A stretch of DNA of 64,000 nucleotides from positions 124,001 through 188,000 of the forward strand of contig NZ_JACBOT010000029.1 in the NCBI RefSeq assembly GCF_021532275.1, written 5' to 3'. A program made the position numbers and the translations under genes. Positions within the stretch are counted from its first letter, which is position 1. Each line of letters begins with the position of its first letter. The notes under the pieces were generated by a model. That model was not told the origin of the DNA. It did no database searches and worked only from the letters and a program-made list of their open reading frames with translations. The DNA is from Brevibacterium sp. UCMA 11754. Lineage in GTDB: Bacteria; Actinomycetota; Actinomycetes; Actinomycetales; Brevibacteriaceae. Positions 8,954 to 16,742 of this stretch are shown in pieces.

Positions 8954-9151
8954 GCTTGCCCTCCGGTGACGTATCGATGGCCTCAGTTGTGGTTACCCAG
9001 CTCACTGTAGGTGCCGATCCGGGCCCATCGGTATGGTCTATTGCCCAAGCCCAAGCCCGTCGAGGTGGTCGCTCGTCTATAGGTTCTTCGGTGCTGGCTT
9101 GGAACCATGGCACCGTCCCCTGCCTATCGAACCATCTCAATGAGGAGAATC

Positions 9152-10486
9152 ATGACAGCGAACATCGCCGACGAACCGGCGGACAGGACCAGCAGACGGT
9201 CGAGCGAATCGGAGGGTGCCGACAACCAGGCACATCAGCCCAGCATGCGGACCATTGCCCTGTCGAGTCTGCTGGGCACCACCGTCGAGTGGTTCGATTT
9301 CTTCGCCTATTCGACGGCCGCCGCGCTTGTCGTCAATACGCTGTTCTTCCCCGAATATGATCCGCTGGTCGGCACAATACTTGCCTTCGGTGGAATCGCC
9401 GTCGGCTATTTCGGACGGCCCCTCGGGTCGATCGTCTTCGGCCACTTCGGTGATCGCATCGGTCGCAAGACCATGCTCGTGCTGTCCCTGATGCTCATGG
9501 GAGGGGCGACCTTCGCCATCGGTCTGCTTCCCACATACGCTCAGATCGGTGTGGCCGCTCCGCTGCTGCTCATGTCTCTGCGCTTCATCCAGGGATTCGC
9601 CCTCGGCGGTGAATGGGGTGGAGCCGTGCTCATCGTCGTCGAGCATGCACCCGCCAATCGCAAGGGTCTCTACGGGAGCGTCCCTCAGATCGGGCTCGCT
9701 CTCGGGCTCACATTGGCAACGCTGATCTATCTGGGACTCAATCAGCTCCCCGCTGCCGCATTCGAATCATGGGGCTGGCGTGTGCCGTTCCTCGCGAGCG
9801 CCGTGCTCGTGGTTCTTGGGCTCCTTATTCGACTGAGAATCTCCGAGACGCCTGAGTTCGAGGCAATCCGAGCTCAGGGGCGAAGCGCTCGGGTGCCGAT
9901 CGCGGAGACGCTGAGCACTCATTGGCGCGAGGTCTGCCTCGCGGCGCTGAGCTTTGCGGGGATCGGCGCGGTCTTCTACATGCTCTTCACCTTCAGCCTG
10001 ACCTACGGCACCGAGTACATCGGTTTCGATCGCGGCCAGATGCTGCTCATGGCGACTCTGTGTTCGGTCGGTGCCGCGATCGGCATTCCGATTGCCGGTC
10101 ATCTGGCGGACAAGCATGGTGCTCGCCGGATCTTCACCATCGGCTCGGCGGCCATCGTCATCACCGCGTTTCCCTCATTCTGGCTCATCGACACGGGCAA
10201 CCTCATGCTCGCTTTCTTCGGCTACGTGCTTGCCACCATTGCCTTCTGCGCCTCCTATGGCACCCTCGGGGTCCTCTATTCTGACGCGTTCGACGTGCGC
10301 ATCCGCTACACCGGAATTTCGCTCGCCCTGGGCATCGGAACCATTATCGGGTCTGCGTTCGTCCCGATCATCTACCTCGAGCTGCTCTCAACATACGGTG
10401 GCTCATGGGCCATCAGCCTCTACATGATCATCGCCGGAGCAATCTCGATGATCTCAGCGCGGCTTCTGCGCCAGCGCGGACTCTAA
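9152..10486 (+). CDS. MFS transporter, metabolite:H+ symporter (MHS) family; possible mevalonate importer
   Basis: The ATG at 9152 has GAGGAG at 9142-9147, so it is preferred to an upstream frame start at 9107; the product is 444 residues. About twelve membrane segments and the cytoplasmic motif GRPLGSIVFGHFGDRIGRK between helices 2 and 3 are those of the MHS family (proline/betaine, citrate, shikimate and KgtP-like permeases). The opening segment TTVEWFDFFAYS is also typical. It is divergent from the HMG-CoA reductase and lyase genes, so uptake of mevalonate or a related acid is a reasonable inference. Its 3' end overlaps the convergent PucR-like gene by 33 bases. Confidence 0.92.
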   Translation: MTANIADEPADRTSRRSSESEGADNQAHQPSMRTIALSSLLGTTVEWFDFFAYSTAAALVVNTLFFPEYDPLVGTILAFGGIAVGYFGRPLGSIVFGHFGDRIGRKTMLVLSLMLMGGATFAIGLLPTYAQIGVAAPLLLMSLRFIQGFALGGEWGGAVLIVVEHAPANRKGLYGSVPQIGLALGLTLATLIYLGLNQLPAAAFESWGWRVPFLASAVLVVLGLLIRLRISETPEFEAIRAQGRSARVPIAETLSTHWREVCLAALSFAGIGAVFYMLFTFSLTYGTEYIGFDRGQMLLMATLCSVGAAIGIPIAGHLADKHGARRIFTIGSAAIVITAFPSFWLIDTGNLMLAFFGYVLATIAFCASYGTLGVLYSDAFDVRIRYTGISLALGIGTIIGSAFVPIIYLELLSTYGGSWAISLYMIIAGAISMISARLLRQRGL

Positions 10487-12406
10487 GAGCTCTCCTCGGA
10501 GACGCAGGAGACGAACGGCCGCATTCAACCGGAACCGATATTCCGGGTCGGACAGTGCACCACCGGTGAGTTCGTGGATCCGTTCGAGGCGCTGCTGGAT
10601 GGTGTTCTTATGGACCTGGAGCATTCGTCCGGCTCCGCTGCCGCTCTCGCCGGCGTCGAAATAGGCGCCGAGGGTGGCGATGAGTTCTGTCCCTCGGCGT
10701 TCGTCCCAGGCAATGATCGGATCGAGCATCTGCGCGATGAACTGCACCGCCGCATCTGGATCCGTTGACACCAACGCCTGGTAGGGGACAAAGGAACCGG
10801 CAGAAACACTCACTCCGCCGATCCCCAACGACGGGAGAATTTCCAGGCAACGCGCAGATCGTTCGGCCGAGGCCACGAGAGAGTCACCGTGGACGGGCGC
10901 GAAGACCGCTGTGATGGCCGAAGGCATCTCGGCAGCAAGCTGTCGTCGCAGCCGTTCCGTACGCTCCGGCCCGTCCGCGACCGCCCACAGGACGATCAGC
11001 TGGTTGCCTCGCAGGGTGAAAATTGCCTCATCACCGACGAGCTGGGCGATCCGTCGTGTCGGGCGGACCGTCTCACCACCGGGGATGCTCAGTGCCGATG
11101 CCCATCGAATCTGACCGGCGAGCGTTGAGATCTCCGAGGTGGGATCGGCTCGTTCGAGTTCGGTTCCGTCAAGGAGATCCCGGAGGATGCGTGATCGACG
11201 GTCCGCGCGAGCGGTGTCCACGGCGTCGCGTTTCAATGACAGCAGCGCCGCCACATGCGCCGCACGCTCGAGGAGTCGATATTGGACGGCACTGTGACTG
11301 CCGGACTCCGCCGGCATGATGAGGGCTCCAGTCAGGGAGTCGGCTCCCACGATCGCGATGGTGATCCAATGAGTGTCGTCGATCGTCGCCTCTGCGCAGT
11401 GCCCGGTCTCCCGGCTCTCTGCCACCGCGGCGGCGAGCTTGTGTCCGGCCGGCACGGGAACCTCGTCGTTCGGATTGGCCGTGAGTCGGCGCAGGCGGGC
11501 GTCTAGGGCGATCACCGGATTCGCGAGGGCCTGTGACATCGTGGTCACGATCTCCCCGATCGAACCACCCGCGACCACGGCTGCCGTGAGCGTCTCATGG
11601 ACTTGATTCGCCCGCTCCATCTGCGCCACGTGTTCGGCGAGCTCACGGTAGGCGGTTTCGGCCGCCTCGGCGGCATGGTGACTGTTGCGCAGGTGACGGG
11701 CGGAATTCAGGGCGACCGTGGCATGATCGGCGAAGGCCGACAGCAATGCGACCTGATCCGGAGTGAAATCGTGTCCGAAACGGTTGCAGGCGAACAGGGC
11801 ACCGAGGACCTCATTTCCGACGATCATCGGGACACCGAGGAAGGAGCTCAGTCCCTCAGCCTCGACCGCTGCATCGATACCGGGATCACGAGGCGCCTCG
11901 ATCATCTCCTCGTAACGGGAAACCCACACTGGAGCACGCGCCTCGACAACCTTGCTGGCCAGCCCTTTCCCCATGGGAACGACGAGGTCGCGGAAGAGTT
12001 CTGAGACGGTGCCGACGGAATGGCGCACGCGCATTCCACCGGTGCCAGCCTCGATCTCGGACAGATAGGTGACATCCGTTCCGATCAGGTCATGGGCGCG
12101 CTGGACCAGACGCTGGAGCACCGTATCGACATCGTGCAGCGCCACGAGTTCTCGGGCAGAAGACAACAGCCCCGCGAGCTCCTGAGATCGGCGGTGCAGA
12201 TGCGAGTGCGTATTCTGCAGCTGTCGCGCCTCGGCGGTGATCCGCTGCGCCGCACCGGGGTCAAGACCTTCAGCGCGGATGCGCGAGTCGATCTCCTCGA
12301 TCGCAGCAGTGTGGTCCGCAGATGTCGCTCTGAGGAGCGCCAGCACCGCGTCGGCCGATACCTCATCGTTGAGTTGAGATGCTCCTACAGGTCCGTGGTG
12401 ATCCAT
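10454..12406 (-). CDS. GAF-domain PucR/CdaR-type transcriptional regulator
   Basis: The 650-residue protein has a coiled N-terminal region (about 1-80), a GAF sensor domain (about 85-240, including SSFLGVPMIVGNEVLGALFACNR), a long middle region and a C-terminal PucR-type helix-turn-helix (about 590-645, LQVHKNTIQQRLERIHELTG). Proteins of this layout activate catabolic operons in response to small aromatic or acid ligands. It starts 39 bases after the enoyl-CoA hydratase gene and is probably the last gene of the hyuA operon, although it also neighbours the mevalonate unit. Which unit it controls is not decided by the sequence. Its end overlaps the MHS gene end-to-end by 33 bases. Confidence 0.9.
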   Translation of the reverse strand: MDHHGPVGASQLNDEVSADAVLALLRATSADHTAAIEEIDSRIRAEGLDPGAAQRITAEARQLQNTHSHLHRRSQELAGLLSSARELVALHDVDTVLQRLVQRAHDLIGTDVTYLSEIEAGTGGMRVRHSVGTVSELFRDLVVPMGKGLASKVVEARAPVWVSRYEEMIEAPRDPGIDAAVEAEGLSSFLGVPMIVGNEVLGALFACNRFGHDFTPDQVALLSAFADHATVALNSARHLRNSHHAAEAAETAYRELAEHVAQMERANQVHETLTAAVVAGGSIGEIVTTMSQALANPVIALDARLRRLTANPNDEVPVPAGHKLAAAVAESRETGHCAEATIDDTHWITIAIVGADSLTGALIMPAESGSHSAVQYRLLERAAHVAALLSLKRDAVDTARADRRSRILRDLLDGTELERADPTSEISTLAGQIRWASALSIPGGETVRPTRRIAQLVGDEAIFTLRGNQLIVLWAVADGPERTERLRRQLAAEMPSAITAVFAPVHGDSLVASAERSARCLEILPSLGIGGVSVSAGSFVPYQALVSTDPDAAVQFIAQMLDPIIAWDERRGTELIATLGAYFDAGESGSGAGRMLQVHKNTIQQRLERIHELTGGALSDPEYRFRLNAAVRLLRLRGELLESALAQKPR

Positions 12407-12445
12407 GCCCTCATGATAGATCGCCGCATCCTCCGCCCGGTTCGA

Positions 12446-13261
12446 CTATTCACCATCCCTGTCGTCGATCCCGGGCTCGGACGCCGAGGCTCGACTGGGG
12501 AACTGTGGGGTGCGACCCTCGGCGAACGCGGCGAGGCCCTCCTTGGCATCGGGGCTGGCGAAGGCCTGCTGCCCGTAGAGCGCTTCCGCGTGAAATGCGG
12601 CGCTCAGCGGCATCTCCGCCAGTTGCGAGACCGAGGATTTGATGACCGAGAGCGAGTTCCCGCTGCGTTGCAGCAGCCGGTTCGCCAAGCTCACCGCATT
12701 GTCAAGAAGATCGGCCGCAGGCACCACTCTGTTGACCAGACCGCGCTGCAGTGCCGTGTCCGCATTGATCGGATCGCCCGTGAGCAGCAGCTCCATGGCC
12801 CACGGATATGGCATCTGCCGAGTCAGCCGCGCCAGGGTCCCACCTGCAGGAACGACTCCGACGCCGGGCTCGGGCAGCCCGAAGCTCGCCGAATCGGCGG
12901 CGATCCGCAGATCGGTGGAGAGCATGATCTCGAAGCCGCCTCCCAAGCAGAGACCGTTCACCGCGGCGATGACCGGCTTGAACAGCCTGCTGTGCTTCTG
13001 GTGAGCGCCGTCCCATTCGGAGATGTCGAACCGCCCCTCGGCGAGTGCCGGGATCGACTCCTTGAGATCGGCGCCGACACAGAACGCCCGCTCACCGGCG
13101 CCGGTGAGGATGGCCACTCCGAGGTTCGGATCATCGCGAACCTCGTCGAACGCCGCAGACAGCTCTTCGTACATCGCCAGCGTCAGCGAGTTGAGCTTCT
13201 CGGGCCGGTCTATTGTGATGATCCCGATCCCCTCAGAGCGTTCGAACCGGATCCCACTCAT
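12446..13261 (-). CDS. Enoyl-CoA hydratase/isomerase family protein
   Basis: The 271-residue crotonase-fold protein has the oxyanion-hole segments GADLKES (about 63-69) and NGLCLGGGFEIMLSTDLRIA (about 100-119), with a Glu in the position expected for a hydratase in the following PEPGVGVVPAGG region. It overlaps the CaiB-like CoA transferase by four bases (13258-13261). The order CoA transferase then hydratase suggests that an acid is first made into its CoA thioester and then hydrated or isomerised. CaiD-like or 2-enoyl-CoA hydratase roles are possible; the substrate is unknown. Confidence 0.92.
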   Translation of the reverse strand: MSGIRFERSEGIGIITIDRPEKLNSLTLAMYEELSAAFDEVRDDPNLGVAILTGAGERAFCVGADLKESIPALAEGRFDISEWDGAHQKHSRLFKPVIAAVNGLCLGGGFEIMLSTDLRIAADSASFGLPEPGVGVVPAGGTLARLTRQMPYPWAMELLLTGDPINADTALQRGLVNRVVPAADLLDNAVSLANRLLQRSGNSLSVIKSSVSQLAEMPLSAAFHAEALYGQQAFASPDAKEGLAAFAEGRTPQFPSRASASEPGIDDRDGE

Positions 13262-14520
13262 CGCACTGTCCCCGAGGCCCGCAGAATCGCAATGGCGTCG
13301 TCATCGAGTCCCGCCAGTTCACGCAGCACGGCATCGGAGTGCTCACCGGTCCCGGGGGCGAGTGCTCGCGTGAGCGGCGGTGTGTGGCTGAGTTTGATCG
13401 GTGAACCGAACATCCGCACCGAACCATGGTCCGGGTAGTCGACCTCGACGACCATGTCGCGAGCAATGATCTGGGGATCGTCGATCACCTCGCCGATGTC
13501 CTTGACCGCACTGAGGGGAACAAGATCACCGGCCATCTCCTCGAGCTCGACCTTCGTGAGATCGGCGAACCATTCGTTGATGATCGGTCTGATCCGACGC
13601 TCGTAGGTCTCCTCGTCGAATCGTTTGGCCATCGAGTCGATCTCAGGATCAACGGCCTGGTCAGCGGTGCCGAAGATCTCGCAGCTCAATGTCCAGAACT
13701 TGTCGGTGTACCCGCCGAAGAAGACATAGCCATCCTGGCAGGGGAATAGTTCATAGGGGCGCACGAAGGGATGCTGGTTACCCAACGGCTCCGGCACAGT
13801 GCCTTCCGCGGTGTAGGAGACAACGGCATTCTCGGTCAGGCTGAGAACCGAATCCTGTTGGGAGATGTCCACCAGCTGGCCCTCGCCGGTCGCCTCGGCA
13901 TGTCGAAGCGCGGCCAAGGTGCCGATGACGCCATAGAGACTAGCCGAGAGATCGCCGATGATCGTGCCTACGCGGGTTGGCGGTCCCTCGCGCTCACCGT
14001 TCATCGACCACAGTCCTCCCGTGGCCTGTGCACTGTTGTCATAGGCGGGTTTGCGCCGATAGGGACCGGTCTGGCCGTATCCGGAGAGAGCGGTGTAGAT
14101 GAGTTTCGGATTGACCTCACGCAGCTCGGTCCACCCGAGTCCCAGTCTGTCCATGGTTCCAGCCCGAAAGTTCTCCACGAGCACATCGGCACGTTCGACA
14201 AGCCTGCGCAAAGCATCCTTGCCCTCTTCGTGACGAAGGTTGAGTGTGAGACCGAGCTTGTTGCGGTTGTACTGGGCGAAGAACCCGCTCACCGACTCCC
14301 CGTCTGCCTCGCTCGGCAGTTCCGGAGGAAACGCCCTGGTGTAGTCCGGATCGTCGGGGTGTTCGATCTTCACCACGGTTGCTCCGAGGTCGGCGAGCAT
14401 CGTGGAACAGTACGGTCCTGCCACGACGCGGGTGATGTCAAGGACAATGACGCCGTTGAGCGCTCCCGGGCTCACTGCTTCCTGGCGCAGCTGACCAAGC
14501 AGCGAATCGATCTCGCTCAT
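13258..14520 (-). CDS. Family III CoA transferase (CaiB/BaiF type)
   Basis: From the ATG at 14520 the protein is 420 residues. GAGGAGGT sits just upstream, and this ATG overlaps the HyuB stop codon (ATGA at 14517-14520); a longer frame to 14574 lies inside HyuB. Features include the N-terminal VVAGPYCSTMLADLGATVVKIE typical of CaiB/BaiF (strand, turn, strand) and the segment GPYRRKPAYD, which carries the catalytic aspartate. These enzymes move CoA between acids by a ternary-complex mechanism. Here it probably activates the product of the HyuA/HyuB reaction for the downstream enoyl-CoA hydratase. Confidence 0.93.
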   Translation of the reverse strand: MSEIDSLLGQLRQEAVSPGALNGVIVLDITRVVAGPYCSTMLADLGATVVKIEHPDDPDYTRAFPPELPSEADGESVSGFFAQYNRNKLGLTLNLRHEEGKDALRRLVERADVLVENFRAGTMDRLGLGWTELREVNPKLIYTALSGYGQTGPYRRKPAYDNSAQATGGLWSMNGEREGPPTRVGTIIGDLSASLYGVIGTLAALRHAEATGEGQLVDISQQDSVLSLTENAVVSYTAEGTVPEPLGNQHPFVRPYELFPCQDGYVFFGGYTDKFWTLSCEIFGTADQAVDPEIDSMAKRFDEETYERRIRPIINEWFADLTKVELEEMAGDLVPLSAVKDIGEVIDDPQIIARDMVVEVDYPDHGSVRMFGSPIKLSHTPPLTRALAPGTGEHSDAVLRELAGLDDDAIAILRASGTVR

Positions 14521-16718
14521 GCTCTGACCTCCTCTGATTCGATGACGACCCGCGCCGAGAGCAGCGTGCCGCACTCCGGACTGAACAGCTCTTCGACGAG
14601 GAGGCTTTCCGTGTCCGATTTGCGTTCACGTGCGCGTACACCGAGTTCCTTGAGTCGACGTGCCGCAGGGGTGAGAGTCCGTACGGCCGATGACCGCCAG
14701 TCCTCTCCAGTACCCAGTCGAGCGCCCGAGGCGGGGCAGTACCATCCGCTGCCATCGTGCTTCGGCGCGGAGAACTCCCCCGTGGCGGCTGGGTGCGATG
14801 TCTCTATCGTGAGGAGATCCCCTGGTGCTTTCGACACACGCGATGCGCGAATGCGAGTCCGTTCTGCGGCCGTCGCCTCGACATCGACGACGACCTCGGA
14901 ACCGACACGACCAGGGGCAGAATCGTCCGGGCTCAGAATGACGCCATAGACGTCATGGGCGACGGCCGGGGTAACGTATCGGTCGACGAGGTCGGACCGG
15001 ACCGCTTCGGGATCGCGAAGCAATGGGTCTCCATAGCCTCCGCCTCCGGCGATCCACTGGACGAGCACGTCGTTCTTCCGAATCGGCACCGACTGCTGGT
15101 TGATCTCGAGCAGCTCGTCCGCGCTGTAGCGCAGGTGCTCGAGCTGGGGCACTCGCCCTTCCCGGTAGCCGTCTGCGGCGTCGGTTTCACGCAGGACTCG
15201 GTGTCCGCTGCCTCCTCCGGGCAGTCCGCCGGCAAACCCATCGGCGACGACCGCCGAATTCGGTGCGAATACGGTCTGGGTGACTTCCTGAGCTCCGTGC
15301 AGCGTCCATGCGAACTCGAGTCCGAGCCCGCCTCGGTGCGCTCCGTGCCCGGCGCTGTCGATGTTGAGTCGCTTCCACAGGTAGAGAACGGGATAGAGCA
15401 TCTCATTCATCTCGACATCGGGAAGCATGTTGTTGACCTGCGTCATCATTCCGGCGCAGTCAAGGCCGTCGCGCACGGGTTGCGCCCCGGCTCCCATTCC
15501 TCCGCCGTCCATGTTGAACAGGACGAAGAACTCATCGTTGTCGTCGGTTCCGGCAGAGATCCCGCCGGTCCAGGAGTCGGCCCACACTCCCTGTGACCGG
15601 CCGAGGATCTCCTCATCGCTGCTTCGGCTGCAGGCTTCGCTGAGCAGCTTCGTGATCACCCGGCTGACTCGGGCGCCTGTGGTCAGATGCCCGTTGCTGA
15701 TCGGCGCTGGGGGGACGGGATTGACGATTGATCCTGTCTCGGCCTTGACCTCGAATGCTGTCATCACTCCCTCGTTGAAGGGAACGTCCCAGGCGAGGAT
15801 CGGCACCACGGCAGAGGCGACGCTGCCGACGAGGGCACCGTAGCTGCAGTTGACGAATCCGTCTGTCTGGGGGCTCGAACCGGTGAAGTCGAAGTCGATC
15901 TGTCCACCGGATTTGGTCATGGTGCAGGCGACTCGGAACAGTTCGTCGACGTGCCCGTTGTGTTCGGTCCATTCTTCGGCGCTGTAGACGCCGTCGGGGA
16001 TCTCGGAAATACGTGAGCGGACAACCTTCTCGGCAAGCTCGAAGCTCAACCGAGTGCATTCTTTGAACTCCGTGATCCCGAATTCGTCGATCGTCTCCAG
16101 CAGGCGCCTGATGCCCGTGTTGTTGCTCGCAATGAGAGAGCGGACGTCGTTCCAGAACAGCGCCGGCACGCGAACATTGTTGAGTATCAGTCGCCTGATC
16201 GCATCCACCGGTTCGCCGCGGTCGAAGATCTTCACTCCTGGAGGCAGGCGAATCGCTTCGCTGTAGCAGTCATAGGCTCCGGGAGCGAAGCCGCCTGCGG
16301 TCATGCCGCCGACGTCGACGAGGTGGGCCTGGGACTGTGCCCATCCGATGAGTTCCTCCCCGGCGAAGATCGGAGAGATGATGTTGGTATCCGGCGGGTG
16401 GCTCGCCCCCGAGGTGTGGGGGTCATTGCTGATGAATGCGTCGCCGGGGTAGATCGGATCGTCTCCGATGACTTTGACGAGTTCCTCGACCGCGACGCTG
16501 CCGGAACCGATATGGAACTGTACGAAATCCGAATAGGCGTAGATTCGGCCCGTCGGGTCGAACAGCGCGGTGTTGAAGTCACCTGCTTCGGTGATGACCG
16601 GGGATCCGGAGGAACGGATCATTGCAATGCCCATTTCCTCAACTATCGAATCCAGGCGCATGCGGATGACTTCGAGGCGAACAGGGTCAACCTTTGAGTG
16701 CTGGTGTGTCGTGGTCAT
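14517..16718 (-). CDS. Hydantoinase B/oxoprolinase family subunit
   Basis: The 733-residue protein belongs to the HyuB/OplB/acetone carboxylase alpha-like family: an N-terminal region with RLDSIVEEMG and ITEAGDFNTALFDPTG, the segment SNDPHTSGASHPPDTN near residues 98-113, and IQFDFTGSS-like IDFDFTGSSPQTDGFVN near 270. It is longer than many HyuB proteins (about 520-600 residues) because of a C-terminal extension of roughly 130 residues after the GDPL segment. It follows HyuA by 24 bases and pairs with it. ATP-dependent opening of a lactam, hydantoin or oxoproline-like ring, or carboxylation of a ketone, are both known for the family. Confidence 0.92.
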   Translation of the reverse strand: MTTTHQHSKVDPVRLEVIRMRLDSIVEEMGIAMIRSSGSPVITEAGDFNTALFDPTGRIYAYSDFVQFHIGSGSVAVEELVKVIGDDPIYPGDAFISNDPHTSGASHPPDTNIISPIFAGEELIGWAQSQAHLVDVGGMTAGGFAPGAYDCYSEAIRLPPGVKIFDRGEPVDAIRRLILNNVRVPALFWNDVRSLIASNNTGIRRLLETIDEFGITEFKECTRLSFELAEKVVRSRISEIPDGVYSAEEWTEHNGHVDELFRVACTMTKSGGQIDFDFTGSSPQTDGFVNCSYGALVGSVASAVVPILAWDVPFNEGVMTAFEVKAETGSIVNPVPPAPISNGHLTTGARVSRVITKLLSEACSRSSDEEILGRSQGVWADSWTGGISAGTDDNDEFFVLFNMDGGGMGAGAQPVRDGLDCAGMMTQVNNMLPDVEMNEMLYPVLYLWKRLNIDSAGHGAHRGGLGLEFAWTLHGAQEVTQTVFAPNSAVVADGFAGGLPGGGSGHRVLRETDAADGYREGRVPQLEHLRYSADELLEINQQSVPIRKNDVLVQWIAGGGGYGDPLLRDPEAVRSDLVDRYVTPAVAHDVYGVILSPDDSAPGRVGSEVVVDVEATAAERTRIRASRVSKAPGDLLTIETSHPAATGEFSAPKHDGSGWYCPASGARLGTGEDWRSSAVRTLTPAARRLKELGVRARERKSDTESLLVEELFSPECGTLLSARVVIESEEVRA

Positions 16719-16742
16719 GGTGTGCTCCTAACGGACGATGAG

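Noticed and set aside
12020..13438. Plus-strand frame of about 472 codons over the PucR and enoyl-CoA hydratase genes
   Set aside because: It is an antisense shadow of high-GC genes with no domain support.
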